Positions 1 to 48,916 of a DNA stretch of 64,000 nt are shown one piece after another. Numbering within the stretch: the stretch's first letter is position 1; the number at the start of each line of letters is the position of its first letter. This DNA comes from Dipetalonema caudispina (taxonomy: Eukaryota > Nematoda > Chromadorea > Rhabditida > Onchocercidae). The notes beneath the pieces are model-generated. The model saw only the letters and a list, made by a program, of their open reading frames with translations, searched no databases and had not been told where the DNA came from. Made by a program: the position numbers and the translations under genes. The stretch covers positions 372,001-436,000 of the forward strand of contig JABVXV010000022.1 of assembly GCA_013365325.1 (NCBI GenBank), given 5' to 3'.

Positions 1-3000
1 AACAAGCGCTCATTACACTGTACTTCTTCAATATTTCAAAAATAAAACCATTGTAAACATTGGTGTCGTGATATTTGCGTGTTAACAGAATCTTCTTAAT
101 GTTTGCCGGATAAATCCGGTCGCGTTGTGTTATAGCAGCAGCTGTTCCATCGATATCATCGAATGATTGCTTCGACTGACTTCCAGTTAATTCTCTTACC
201 TATTAATATTTATATTAAGTAAATAACTTCATGAAATCACCAAGTGGTTGTAACTATGATAGTTGTACACTGTCTTTAAAAAAATGAATGTACACTTCAT
301 TATCAAACATTTCAACGAGCAAATCAAAAATGGATTAGATTGATGTATTGGTTATTTGATAGTTTTAAATACTCAAAATGATCAAGTAATAATTTTTATT
401 TGCTGATATCTATGTAACAAAACATGCATGTTGCATGAGTTTGGAATACTCTTTCTTCGAAGGTCAATAATATAAATATTTAAATTGCCGAAATCAACTT
501 TTGGTTTGCGAGATCTAAGAGTATTTGTCAGATTGCAGAAAAAAATTCGATTACACCAATCCACTCTAGGACTTTTGAATTCTTTTGTATTAATTTAATA
601 AAGAAAAAAAAAAAAACCTTGATTTAGCGTTGCTAAGCTTAGAGTACTCTTTTAAAAGAACTTATCACCTAAAACACTTGTTACAACTTTAAGCATTGCA
701 GACTAGCAAACTAATCGACTATATTAAAACTACTAAGGCAATATCTAAGTGCTAGAAGATTTACAAATCAATTAAAATATTACCATAAAATGATAAATTT
801 TTCTAGATTTTCAAATCCTACGGTACAATAGAAACCTACTCGATTTCTCCGCGCCTTTTTGTCGTAGCGTCCGAGGCTAGAGACGTGGTTGTAATCGCCT
901 GAATGAATATGTCAGCTGAGCAGTTAAATTTGAAAGCACGCATAAATGTCAACAAAATGATACTTCTTGAAAATGGGAAATGCATGATATGAATTGGCTG
1001 AACAATTGGTTTGGTCTTATTTTTCGAATTAAATAGCATTTTTTGACCCTAATTTTTATAGACTTTAATACTATTCAAGAAATTAATAAGCTTTTTTTTT
1101 CTCCTTTTTCTGTGATAAGTTCATGCTTCACCTACTTTGTACATGTTTCGTCAAATAAAATATAATTCCTTTTAAGAATATTCTTTATATTTTAGAAAAA
1201 TTTTGCATAAATAAGCATGGCTTATTTGTATGGCTAGACTATGAAATTTAGCAGCGTTTTAATTCAAAAATCCCCCTCCCCTCCCCGAAAAAAAAAAAAG
1301 GATATAATTTACAAAAATGCTTAATTAATCAGTGCTTAATATTTCCCATTTTCCGAGACAATGCAATTATGCAATCAATTCCACCGTATTAAAAGTGAGA
1401 CGCTACAATGCAAAAGATTTACAACTTCTCTTCAAAGATATAAATTTCAGCAGCTACATAGAATAAATACAATTGCTATAGCTGCTTCGTTTTATCAGAA
1501 AATGAATAAATAACTATACAATAATGACGAATTTTAGTGCAATAGTAAAAAGAAAAGAAAAGAGAAAAAAACTTCATTTGAACCTAGTCAAATAACTGAC
1601 AAATTACATTACTTTGTACTATTGATAAAGTATATAAAATATCAATAATAACTTCAAGAACAACTTAAGTGATGAATGCACCTCATAAAATTCCTTTTTC
1701 ATTCATAAATGTAATGAAATATGAAAAGAAGTCATTATACAATGATTAATTCAAATGTACGGGACTGAAATGTAATATCACTCAGCCACCACAAGCACCA
1801 TAACATAATTTCAATATCACATGTCAACAATGTTGGGCAATACATTTTCAGTTTTCAGCATACTAACCATCGAACATCAACTGCTTCCATAACTCAACAG
1901 ATATTTAAACTATGTTTATGATCGGATTATAGAGTAACACATTCATTTTTTACAGTCGAAAATCTTTCATGTAACTTTTCAAACCACCATATTATCAATC
2001 TTTCAACTACCCAAAACCTTTGAAAATGTTGAGTTTAGGGGGTATGAAAATTAAGTTGTTTAAGATTCGAGATGAAATTTGTAGCTCCAATAAATGATCA
2101 TGCCATTTTCAACGATAAATTCTGTCTGTAGTATCTTATTTTCTCAAATTCTAATTAACAGTACACCTCTTGTGTTGGTTTAATTGAACTCAACATTTTC
2201 AGATATTTATGAAAAAAATCAGTACTCACTTTAGGACTTACAATATCTTCTGATTTTTGCATTATAGATTGAATGATATCTTTCAAGATTCTAGCTAATG
2301 AGCTTATATCCTTTGGAGAATTTTATTGTTTTTTGATGATCAATCAAATTTTACATTAGCTATCGGAGCTGAAGGCTCTAATTTCTACTATTTTCAAAGT
2401 CTATTTCAAAAAGTTGATCCGAAACAAATAGCTTCTTTAAAAATTTCCAGCTAATAATTTGATTGACCTTGGAATAAACTTATTCAAAAGATGAAAAAAA
2501 TTATCGTGACTATACTACTTTTCACATTACTGAGATGCGATAACAAGTACTAGCAATACGACAACTTTTTTTGTAAGTAATAATTCGTTCATTAATCAGA
2601 AACTGAAACAAATAATAATTCAATACTTCAACACGGAATGCAGAGTTAATTCAATGATTTTAATAATATTTCAGGTAGAACAATCAAAACGAAAAAAAGC
2701 TAAATCCACAAACATTTACCATATAAAACAAAAAAAGTAGAATAACGTGAATTTCCGTAAACCCTACTCTTAAAATTAAGTTTACATTTATTCAAATTCC
2801 ACTACACCAATAAACGGAGATTAATTTTCATCGAAACGAAGAAACAATTAAGCAACATGAATCAAGACGATGAAATATAATTTAAGATTTTATTTAAATT
2901 TGAACTTCATATCTAAAAATGATACGGACATAAATAAAGCTGCATATTTTAAAACGATATAAATTATAAATTATTTTAATAGCGCCCAATAATGCTTCTC

Positions 3001-4758
3001 TGTAATGACTAAAATTTCTTAACAAATTTTAATCAACTTTTCGCGTAACAAGTATTACAGTGTCCGATAGTCATTGTAAACTACTTGCCAGATTCCTTCC
3101 ACAGATAATAAAAACCTTTACATTTGAATAAAATCCAATTCGAAACACTGAACTTTTAACTATAACTTCTAAAATTCGATCGTTTATTGAAGTTTGTTTC
3201 AATCATGTGTGCAAAATTATTTAGCGCTCTTTCAATAATATAACCCATGCAGCTAGAAAGTGGAAAAAATTAGCGTGAGATTAATTACGATTATTCAGGC
3301 ATACCGCAGAAGATGAAGGCAAAAATGTTACAAACAATGTGGCGAAACTGATCCACTTTGAAGAGAAGGAATTACAAAAAAATTTGAAAATACAGAATGC
3401 TGAAAGTTTTAGTACGTACATTGTTAGATAAGCCGCAAAAAAAGGAAAAAATAAAAACAGCACAATAGAAGAAAATCAAAATCCATTCATTGCTTTTCAC
3501 TGCTTCGTTTTTCTACCATAATGATCAGATGCACCATAACAGACGAAAGCAGCTTAAAGTCCAAAAGCATTTGCAACATGCAAAACTAGTGCGACAGTTA
3601 AAAGACCTAAAAAGGAAAAAATCCATTTTCCAAATATCAGTGCTTCTAGAAGTCGCAGCAAGAATTGCGACCTTCACGATAGTGACGGTGCGACAATGTA
3701 CTAATACATTGCAGTCCCCTGTGATGCTGAAACCATACAACTTAATATTCTCAATATCACAGACTTTTAAGCTATAACTCTGCTCGCTATTCCAATTTTA
3801 CAGATGTAAAATTATGAACTGAAAAATATTGAAACCGCCTATTACTGAATATTAGGAAATTTCAGTTGAGAGTTGTCATATCGTATACATTACAAGGAAT
3901 AAACTAAGAATACTTTGTCTTCCGATAAGTCAATAACGAAGACAAAAAAGAAACTATAATTCATAAAAATCTACATGCTCGAATCCCCTGGATAAACATA
4001 ATCAATATTTGAAATATCCTCCCTTACTGCTCCAAAGTGTTAAAATGTATAAATTTAAACAGAACTTCGCTGAATCAATGACTATCATAGAATGGAAACA
4101 GGAAACATTAAGTATGCACAGAAACTGATATCCTGAGCGTCATGGTTGCATCGCAGTTGACAACACATGCATAACCAATGAATACATGAGCATTAGATGA
4201 ACGAATGAAACATTAATAACAAAAATCCTGATGAGGCTATCCGGCCTCTGCATCACCATGTTTGAAGATCATGAAGTTGAAAGAAATATTTGAAAAAAGG
4301 AAGAACTTAAAATGCCGTTTGGCGATTGTACCATGAAATAAGAAGCTGAATAATAGTGTTTCAGGTTAACACCGTCAGTATTAGATGATTTAAAACAAGT
4401 AAAAAAAGAAAGCAAAAAATGACAAAGCACCCAGATCATCAACGGATTTGGCGAAAAATTTAGAGAAATAAAAAATTGGCGTTAGGTGCCACAAAATAAT
4501 CAAAATTGAAACTTCATTAATAGCAATTTTCCAAGTTCTATTGAAATCCATAAATTAGAATCCTTGCAAATGCACTTCAAAATGATAGCTATTGGAGATC
4601 TGACAGAACCTAGCAGAAGAAATATTCCTTGATGCTTTTTCGATGATATTTGACCAGTGGAATTTGGCTTTTATTACGCAGAACTTCGAAAAAAATGGGG
4701 AATATTGTAAAAACCGCAGATTTTGCAGAACTTTTATATGTAAACTTCAGTTTTCAAC
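1..4758. other. AT-rich region downstream of the giant gene; no gene recognised
   Basis: I see no exon chain on either strand. The open frames are short, have no family signature and are not joined by plausible splice sites. Poly-A/poly-T runs occur near 600-620 and 1285-1300. The right edge probably holds the 3' UTR of the minus-strand giant gene. Whether the rest is intergenic or intronic to a gene left of the window cannot be told. Confidence 0.6.
4670..4675 (-). promoter_or_regulatory. candidate polyadenylation signal of the giant minus-strand gene
   Basis: Read on the minus strand this is AATAAA, 84 bases downstream of the TAA/TGA end of the last coding exon at 4759. Distance and hexamer fit a nematode 3' end. 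It is a short motif in AT-rich DNA, so chance occurrence is possible. Confidence 0.4.
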
Positions 4759-29656
<24,898 letters not shown>

Positions 29657-32600
29657 CTAGAGTGAATCAATTTTTATATCAGATTTTTGGCTTCTTTTTC
29701 ATAAATTTAATTAAAAAATTTCAGACTTACTGCTTTATAATCTCTTGCAGTTTTCGATACAGTTACTGGTATCGTTACACGCTATTCCCCTACAATCCTT
29801 TTCTGCTTTCAAATTACCCTATTTAATAGTTTAATTGGTTAGAAGAATAAATTACATGATGAATTGAAATTTTTAATTGTCTTTAAAGTTGCATGGCTAT
29901 AGAAATGCATAATTTTTGAAAATTTCTGTTTGAAAATTCTTTTTGAAATTAGTTTAGCCAAGATAGCAACAAAAATTTGAAAAGATTCAATACGAAATTC
30001 CGTGTGATAAAGTCGTTTATCTGATAAACTCACCGGAAAAACGTTAACCAACTTGACATTTCGTTCGGTCTTGTTCGTAGGACAATTACATTGTTTGCTG
30101 AACTTTAACAAAATTTAGCTAACATTTAACAAAGAATTCAAATTGGAATTTTGCGGCTGAAATTTCATTTCGATGACCCTTAATAATATGAACAGTGATA
30201 CCAAGACACGACATGAAAGGCTTCAGCCATAAAATTTCAATACATCATTATTTTTTTATGTGAATCCGTGCGCTAATACACATTTACAAAATTTAATAAG
30301 TAGTTTACAAAACTTAATGAGTAATAAGCAATTTAATAAGTAAATAGTGATTTAATAAGCGCCTTTTTAATAAGTAGTTTTCAAAAGTATTTCTCATTAA
30401 GAAATCAACTATCAACAAACAAAGTTTCTCATTTGAAGTCGGTTTATGCTTCAAATAAACTTATCAGACAAGACGATTTAACGAAAACAGTCGGCAGCAA
30501 GACATAATCGAAATATTTGTCAAATGTATGAAATAAAGAATGAATTTTGACTTGGCAGAGGAGAATAAGATATTACTACTCGTTCCGTGAGAAGCATGAG
30601 TATAACGGGGCGATTAGAAATGGGTCGATGTTGTGCAACTACTAAATGAAAACACTTCGCAGTAGTTGCTTTTGTGTTGGATAAATCTTGATTTTTAATC
30701 TATTTTTTAAAAGTTATTACTGCTAAATCAAGCAAAGAAAAGGTACTCATTAGAATTTAATTTCAACGTTTTTCAGATTTGCTTTTATTTATTTGCAAAA
30801 TATAACTTCCTTAAAAAGAACAATTTTTGCTAATAAAGAGAAATAATGGCAGACCGAGTTACTTTGTAGGCTGGAAAAACTAAATCAATAAAATTTTTGA
30901 ATAAGCATATTCTTAAATAGTTGTTAGTGATGCATTTATATGCCGAAAAAAATCAGTCTGATTATTTTGCAAAGAGTAAATGACTGATTCGAAATTATTT
31001 GTTGAATAAGAAATCTTGAAACCGATAGCTAATTTAAAAAACATTGAAACAGGAGACAAAGGAACTTGTGTAACTAGATAAATTCAGTGCAAAGATTTTT
31101 TTTTTAAAGAGAATGGAACATTTTACAAATTGTAAAAAAGTCAGTGAAATAATCGTTCACTGATGATTTCTCTTATAACCGATTAAAAAATGACACAGGT
31201 AATCAAAAAGATACTTGGAAAGTATTGTTCTCTAAGTTAAGCCATCCCTAACATACTTTGAAGCAGCACTAATATGACTGAAAGAAGGAAGTCTTTTTTC
31301 GACGATGAATAAAGTAAATATTTCTAGATAGTATCGATATTGCTTTATCCCTTAGTTGCACAGGTATAGAAATACAAAACTTTTAACAGGACATAAAAAC
31401 AGATTTACGCAAGTATTTTACAAATAAATTGTTAAAATAAAAAAAAGAGCATGCACTAATGGATACCTGAGCCACATATTAAATGATTGGTGATAGTGGA
31501 AAAAAAAATGGAAACGCAGGTGGTGAAATCTGATTCAACAAGTTATAAAAGTACACACTGATAATGATAATGATAAATTATCAGGATGTGAAATGTGGTG
31601 ATGATGAATTAAGATTGCGACAGGGATGAGGGGAATAATGACGTTGATGAAGCGGATGAATTAATGGAAGTACGCTATTGATTCTTTTGCATTGCAATCC
31701 AAAGCATCCATTATTCAAGAAGTTATCCTCTCAACTACTTGTGCCATGGGTTTTCTATTATCAAAGAGCATGAAAAGAACGAAGAAAACCCGAAGAAGGA
31801 CAACCGAAATGCGAAATTGAATGCAATGAGAAAAGACATGTAATCAGCACATATCTATCAACTTGGTAACAATACCACATTGTAAGAACACTGTTACTTC
31901 ACAGCAATGCATTGTTCTTACCTAGTACTGAAGGAAAGAATTTGAAAATTCAAGTTTATCGAAACTGGAAAAAGAAGACAGTTGAAATTGGTCAATCAAT
32001 TTGTATGAGTGCTAAATGAATTATAAGCACTGGATGGACAAGTAGCGACGAAAAGGTAAAAGGCCGAAAGAGGAAACACCACACCACAACCTTTCAAAGA
32101 TTCAGGCTAATACTTGATTACTTTAGTATGAGAGAGATTCAGGTAATTAGAACAAGAAGATAGGATGCTGGAAATGTGAGATGGTTGTTGTTGTCCCAGC
32201 TGAAAAACGGTTGCTTAACAAAATAGGATGGAAAGAGGGGGAAAAGATTGCTATTGCTGAATTGGAAGTTTCTAGGATCGGCTGTCAAGAGTAGTGTGAT
32301 TCTAAAGCTGCTGCTGTTGGAATTGCTCTTCTATGCCTATATATAAATTTTTGTTGCTCTTCTTGTGCTTCGTTTTCGCTTGCAGCATAAACAGCGCTGC
32401 TGAAGCCAATTAGAAAAAGGCTTGTTGGCCAAAGCTCTCCCTATGCCCAGCGTGACAACTAACGATCAATGGAACCGCATGAATTCTCGCATCCTACTGC
32501 TTCATTGTTTTTTCTGGACTCCACTGAACTTTTCATCCTGTTTTACTTCCATTTTTTGAAAACGTGATCAGAAACCCTTGCAACTATAGTGAGTCTTTGT

Positions 32601-35600
32601 TTCAATATTTTCATTCCTATTCAATAAAGTAAACGGTCTTTCCCTTCACTTCCCGGGAAATAACTTGCACGGGTTAACTGTTTTTCGCTTTTATGCTATC
32701 GGTGGAACTATCAACCCTCCTTCATTTTGACAGAGAAATAAATGAAAAAGTAGTTGAATGAACATTGATTCACATTTTGCAAAGGTTATCTTTCATCGAT
32801 TTTCGGACCTAATTTCTTAGTATCAGCCAAATCGCACGACAAAACATTTTTTGATGTTGCGTTTTTTTTTAAACTTGAATTTTGACGAATTTATGCTTAC
32901 ACGTCTAATTTCTTTACTTTACTTTTCAACTCGTTTCATATTCAGGATGCACTTGTTGTGCATGATAAGTTTTTGGAGGCTGACATGAATATGACCGTCT
33001 TGATTATTATGCAATCTTTGAATGTGACAGATGCTCAACCGTTAGTAAATTGGGATTTCAAAATAAATTCTTTTTATTCTTGTTATAAGAAAAACGCTTA
33101 TAACTAGGGTATATTTCTTTGCTAAGTCTTTAGTTCAACTTATTTCCTACCATTCCATGATTTTCCGCATTCTTGAACTTCGCTTTTAGAAATCGCAAGT
33201 TATGGCCGAGTATCAGTTGCAAATTTGGCAACTTCATTCTCACAAATCGTTGAAACAAGTACCGAAAATATTTCATGAGTTGTAAAAAGCTGAGGTCAGT
33301 TGCAGTTCTCTCCTTAACAGCATTGCTTTTATTTAAATTATTAAAGTCGATATAGTTTTGAGAAAATGCTGTCTAAAAGATCATTTTCGGAACGATAGCA
33401 AATGCTCTAGCGTCTTTAGCAATTAAAAGAAATTATATTCCAAAAGGCATTGTTGAGTTGTTGATTTATGAGTTGCAGTGTAATTCGAAACACGCTTTTC
33501 ATACTTTGATTCGAATTACAGTGTTATCCACAGCTTCTATAGCTTACAGTCTACCGATATATTATCCATAAATTATCTGAAATTCTTTAGAATATTCTGA
33601 CAGATGATGATGAGATGAGACGAACATACGACGCTTGGTTTGATTGCTCCATCAATATTCCTTGGTTACTATGGCTTGAAAATTCTCACAGCTTTTTCGT
33701 GAGTATTTGCCACTGAAGAGCAGAAATAATGAAGAAATAATTTATCCTTGGGCTTAAATTTAAAAACTTTATGATACATTCATAACCTGAATTATGCAAC
33801 TTTATGGAAAGTTATAGCTGCACGAAATCGCTTCAAATGAATCCATCCTAACATGACAGATTATAAAACATGCTATTTGATAAAACTATTTGCAGGGCAG
33901 ACATTGGATACGCCAAGTTCACCATTCATCCATGCTTAAATATCGAAATGAGAAAACAAAAATGGGAAATTCATGAATAGGCGGAATATCATGTCAATCA
34001 TCCTCCCATCATCCTTTATTACTCAAGAAGTTCAAAGATTATGACATTTGATCCGAGTTAATTGAATTTTGTTTGTTGAAGTGAAGATTTTTCGGGCAAA
34101 ATCTTCAATCTTGTTTTAGAAAACATTTTGATAGACTGAAACCCATCAGCCACAATCAGAGATATGGATTTTTCTTCTGCTGATCATTTGATTCATAAAA
34201 TTAATTTTTCAGATGTTCAGGTAAAGAGACATCACTTATATAATTAGTAACAATAAAATATCAATTTCAAATTTTAAATGCAATATACAAAGACGAATCT
34301 AGAATTTTAACTCTTCATCATCACTGTCATCTCTTTTCAAGGATACATTCCATAGACTTGATATCAACATTACATAATCTCAACTCAGTTATGAATGAAA
34401 CTGTCGTATTGTTTGGATGATAAAGATTCTTTAGAAAATAATGATTTTAGCTCACTGAGCTCATGAATTGGTCAACATTATCAATGAATGGAAGAGCTAA
34501 TTTAGATGTAAGATTATCGGATGGAGCAATCATTCCGATTGAAAATATGAATGATATCTAACTAAAACACACGATAGATTAAGTGAGAGAGGTTACGAAA
34601 AAAAAAAAAGACATCAAGTCTATAAAAGAAGGAAAATTTCTCATTCAAAAATAGTGTTGGAAAGAAGGAATCCGACTAGACCTCAGGAAAAAGGGAGAGA
34701 AGAGAGTAATCGTTTTTTATGTGTTGTTTAATGAGATAACCTTGAATGGCATATTTGTTGCACATTATTAACAGTTTCAAACCCATTTGATAGTAGCTCT
34801 CCATTCACCATTTCCTTTGTAGAAGAGGTAGAAAGAGTTATTGAAGAAGTTCAAATAAATGACCAACAATTGAATCCTATAACTATCATCATTCCTACTC
34901 TGCTAACCAGACAAACGGTTTTGGCAGTACGGAGAAACCTGCTAGTGTCACTGCTAATTCTTTCCAATCTAGTGAGAAAACATATTGCACACCGACATCG
35001 TTCGTTTTGTATGGTAAAATTCAGCCTCTGACATTGTCTGGTAATTTAATTCGTTCGTTGGAAGTTCTGAAGGGTTTTTGTGGGGATAGGTACAGGATAT
35101 CTCGGGATGTGATCAAGTATAGAGCCAGCAATATTCTACACAACGCTAGGGTATGTCTATTTTTTGACGAAGTGTTAATTTTTGTCGAACTTCCTTGGAA
35201 AGAGCCAGAAATATCAAGTGGGTTAGTCAAAATTTCCAAGGTACTGCTGACTGCACACTTTTGTATTTTTAAATGCAACATATCGTTAATCGGAGGAGAG
35301 CGGAAGGGAGAGAAAAAATGGACGAAACAACATAAAACAATGTTTTGTATATTTCTGATTATGAAAACGCTGAGTGCTTTCAAGGATGTAATTCCGTACA
35401 TACGTTTTGTTTTGAAAAACATAATGGTAATGAATAGTATTGTAGCATCAACTTTGTTTAATGTATTTCTCTATGTTATATTTGGTAACATGAATAATAT
35501 TCTACATAACGGGTGAATTTCTGGGTCATTTCTTTGATATTTGATTCTTTAAAAGCATAGTTAAAATCATTATACGTTTGATCTTTATACTAAGATATCA

Positions 35601-36536
35601 TTTTGCTTAAATATGGCTAGCAGAAGGACCATGAAAGCAGTCATTAATTTAATTTTGTTCGAAGGTCCACACTTCGTTACTCATAATCTGAAAAGTATGC
35701 TGAAACTTAGAGTCAAATTAGAATCCAGGAAAAAAGAAATTGTGTTTTGCGTACTTCTTCGGAGTACAAGGCATGGAGGAGAATGTTAGAGAATGTTTTT
35801 CCGCCAATTTTAAGTTTTCTTGCTTCTCCAAAAAGACACTTTTGGTTCGAAACTATGTTAAGTTTACAAGTTTTTCGGACTATTTGGGTCGAGCGCTGCA
35901 ATGTACTTGTAGCTTTGCTGTTCGAGTAAAATACCGTGCATTCAGGAAGAGATGTTTTTGAAACGCTTTGGAGCTTTCTCCGATATTTGAGATACAGTGG
36001 AAGGTTACACCTCCAAAGAAAGCACTGAAGTGGTAAGTGTTTGAAATCTCGTACTTCGATCATCCATATTTACATGTTGAGCTTTAAAAATAAGCAATCT
36101 TGTGATGCTCGGGTAAGGCATCATCAGTAGGCTAGAGAACAAAAGAGCAGTACAGTCCGAATAGTGCAGGGAGAGATGGAGCAGTATGATATTAGAATTT
36201 ACTGGCTGGTTTTCTCCATTAGACTCTTTTGTCTTCCTACATTTTCTTCTATTTTTTTTAAAGATTTTACAAAGAGAAAGTGCCGATAGATAATCCATTT
36301 TTGGATTTCCTATGTCCGCTTTCATACTCAGCGTAAATTTGATTTCATAGACTAATGATATAGTCTCGATAAAGTTCTGCCCAAAAAATTACGAACTGCT
36401 GAACCTGCAATTTCCAGAATTCTTTAATGTTTTGCAATGAATCGTCCTTCTGAGTGTTGATGCATTTTTTTATGTGTCTTCAATATTCTGTATTATGAGT
36501 ATATTTCTTTTCCTATTCTCAATTCTATAATCGTTT

Positions 36537-36539
36537 TTT

Positions 36540-36572
<33 letters not shown>
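36537..36572. repeat. poly-T tract followed by (TG)n
   Basis: About 25 consecutive T bases followed by TGTGTGTGTG. Simple-sequence DNA in the spacer upstream of lag-1. Confidence 0.9.
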
Positions 36573-36573
<1 letters not shown>

Positions 36574-37795
36574 CTGTAAAACTGGATCCAACTAAATAGA
36601 GGGGATGAAATTACGATCAAGATGACTGCTAAGTGATTTTTTGCTGTTTCAACTTCAAACGAGAAAGTTCACAAACGATAGGCCTGTTGTCTCTATTGGG
36701 CGTCATTACCGAGGAAAGTTACCAATAAAAAGGAAAATGAACAGAAATAGGCAATTCTTTTATCTGTTCGCGTGCGACAATTGTATAGATAAGGAGAAAT
36801 GAGCAAGCGAAATTTAACGTTGAGATGAGATGAAATGGGGAAAAAAATTATGGGAAAAAGCGGGCAACTGCGAAGAGATATCGCATAAACTTTAGAATTT
36901 TCATGATGGGAAAACGCATTTTGTGAAAACGTTTAAAGCATCATTTTCGTTTCTCACTGCACGTTGCGCGCCTTTGGCTAATGTTTTACACAGTGGTATG
37001 GGGTTTCTGTTGAGTCCTGAATTCAAAAGTTAGTATTTTCCTTCGGCTGAAGACACTTCACTTCCTTTCTTTCATTTTGTCTGTACTTCCGAGCTTAGAA
37101 TATGGCACTGAAAAATTCTTGAGCCCGATGGCGAATTATTTTTTTGTTTCTAGAGATTTCAGTTTCGGTTAAATGCTGACTGTTATTTAAAATAGTTCGT
37201 GGATGTCTATCATCTCATCCTTTGTTTTTCATAATAATGCCCGCTTCTTTATCTGTATCATTCTTCCTAGTCAATGAATATGGTTTTGGTAGTACTAAAG
37301 TTTTGACAATAAGCTGTGGATTGAAATAAAACTATTTTCTGTCACTCTTTCAAGGATGAGTGGAAGCAGAACTGGAGTTTGAACAAAGGGTTAGGGAAGT
37401 AAGAAATCCGGAAGTTCGTGGTGGTAGTTGAAGAGGGAGAAGTGAGGAGTGATTAGTGAGGTCAGGTCACAAAACCTTTCGTTGCGCCATTTATTTTGTG
37501 AAAGACAGCAGCAGCGCCAATATTGTCTCCTATCTTGACTTCGCTTAACTCATTTATATAAGGAAATGAAGATTCGCATTCTTCCTACATTTTCAATTCA
37601 GTTTGTCTGTAGTATTATACACTTGTGATTTTATTTTGTAATGTATAAGACCACTGAGTAGATAATTGATAAAATATTACTGAGACCAAACAGAAGAGGG
37701 CAAGGAAGGGAAGGAAGACGTGATGAGGTTACACAGCCCAAATAACCGGTATATTTGATAGAATTGGTGAGAGCTCTAGTTTCTCACCTCTTATC

Positions 37796-37809
37796 GTGGG
37801 AATTCCCAC
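37796..37809. promoter_or_regulatory. perfect palindrome of two inverted CSL/LAG-1 sites, GTGGGAATTCCCAC
   Basis: The 14-base sequence contains GTGGGAA on both strands, the high-affinity consensus of CSL proteins (RTGGGAA). It lies about 1.7 kb upstream of the first lag-1 coding exon. Two proteins could not occupy both half-sites at once as in a spaced Su(H) paired site, so it may act as a single strong site readable in either orientation. Confidence 0.5.
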
Positions 37810-39443
37810 ACCCTTCCATTTAACGACCCGTTTCCTTTCTCACGCAACTTCTCCCATTCCAAAATATCATATTTTGTTTTGGTTGCCTCATCTACCCATT
37901 CCCCTCACCTTCCTCCCGACTCATCTCGCATGCCATCACTATACCGGCTGCTGCTGAGTTGCTCCTCCCGCCCACCTTCTTCAGATCCAGCCTAACTCCA
38001 ACCCTAACCCCAACCCTGGCCCGACTGCGGTCTATCTCCCTTTCGATACCCTATAATATCGTACAAAAATTGTTGTTCTTTGCCATTGTTCACTCCTGTC
38101 AGTGCTGTTGCCGTGCTGCAGTAGTAATTTGTAGTTGATGTTACGCTTGTGGAATTTTTTCCTTTTTCAAAATCGTCGGAATAGTACTGCTAATGATAGT
38201 GGTGTCAGACTGCGCGCGGTCAGTCAGCAGTCTTTTTTGAGTTGATTCCAGTGTCTATCTTCATCTCCTTACTTATCATGTTTTTGAAAAGAAAGTCTGT
38301 TGATACGTACCGCATCATAATTCAGCAGTGGCAGTGTATTGGCAGGTGTCGGTTGATGATGAGAAATGATTCGTGGACATTGAGGGAACATGCTAGTTCG
38401 GTTAACCTCTCAACATTTATACTCTTATTAGATTGTCCGGATGTTCTGGCTTTCTTCGGTATAGCGACGTATTTTAAAGCAATTATAATGTCACTCGGAT
38501 GTCCCGAAGAGCTTTTCTAAGTTTCTCGCCAGATCGAAGTTGAAAACGGATAATGGAAGCTATCTTTCTTTTTGTTAATGTCCATCCAAACACATCTCTA
38601 GAAAATTTGTAACTAATTTCTCCTTTAAGAACGAGTTCCAGACATAGATCTTATGTTATCTTTCCACAGATTTGTTTTTTATTCGTTGTATTGTAGTTCC
38701 AATTTGTTTAAAGATTAGTACTCGGAATAAAAGTTTTGTTTCATCCCATTTGTGTTTGTTCTATGACCTCGCTTGGGGCTACAGGTTTGCCAGTAATTCT
38801 TACCTTAACATGGTGTGAATTGTTTGTTCTGCGGTCTTTAAGTTACTTTCTAACTTTCATATCCCGCATTTCTAACATTAGCATCATTGAGAAGTACTTT
38901 CTTCAAACTTCTCTGTGAAAGATTTGCAGGTCATCATCGCGGTTCTTCGCGACGTGTGTTCACAAAGTGCGGATGAAGGACGTGAAAATTGAAGATTGTG
39001 AGGTTGGTTTCTCCACGCATTTATTTTTGGCAGTATTGTAGATTTCGGAAATGGTTTCGTTACGCTTCTTTGTGTCCAAGCATTTGCATACTGGATTGGC
39101 TTATGCTTTTTTGATAAAAGTTTTTTTTCTTTTGAATTCTCAAGAATTTTTGATCCTTGTCTTTCTACCATAATTCCATCCATTTATCTTTGTTCCCATG
39201 GTCGACTCTGCACCTCGCAGTGCCACTGGTACTGAATATGATCCGCTGGTTGCTCTTCTTTTCTCTCGTGTCTATCTGCGACTGTTATCGGCTACATCTG
39301 GTCCGTCAGTTTAGTTTACAAAAAAAAAAAAAAAAAAAAAACCTCAAATGCTCAAACCGCCAGTATACTTATGCTTCATTTCCTGCCCCTCGTTTATTTC
39401 GTATTTTTATCTCGTGTGGATTCGTAACTTTCAGTATTTTTAG

Positions 39444-48916
<9,473 letters not shown>

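Noticed and set aside
29700..30120. Possible upstream exons of the giant gene (near 30112-30045 and 29787-29737)
   Set aside because: Splice signals are fair, but neither gives the phase-2 donor required by the exon at 29656, so they were not joined.
35007..35516. 169-codon plus-strand open frame upstream of lag-1
   Set aside because: No recognisable domain, composition like translated AT-rich DNA, no splice partners, and the opposite strand is also open over much of it.
37980..38025. Telomere-like CCCTAACCCC stretch
   Set aside because: Too short and irregular, and not the nematode TTAGGC repeat; just a C-rich patch.
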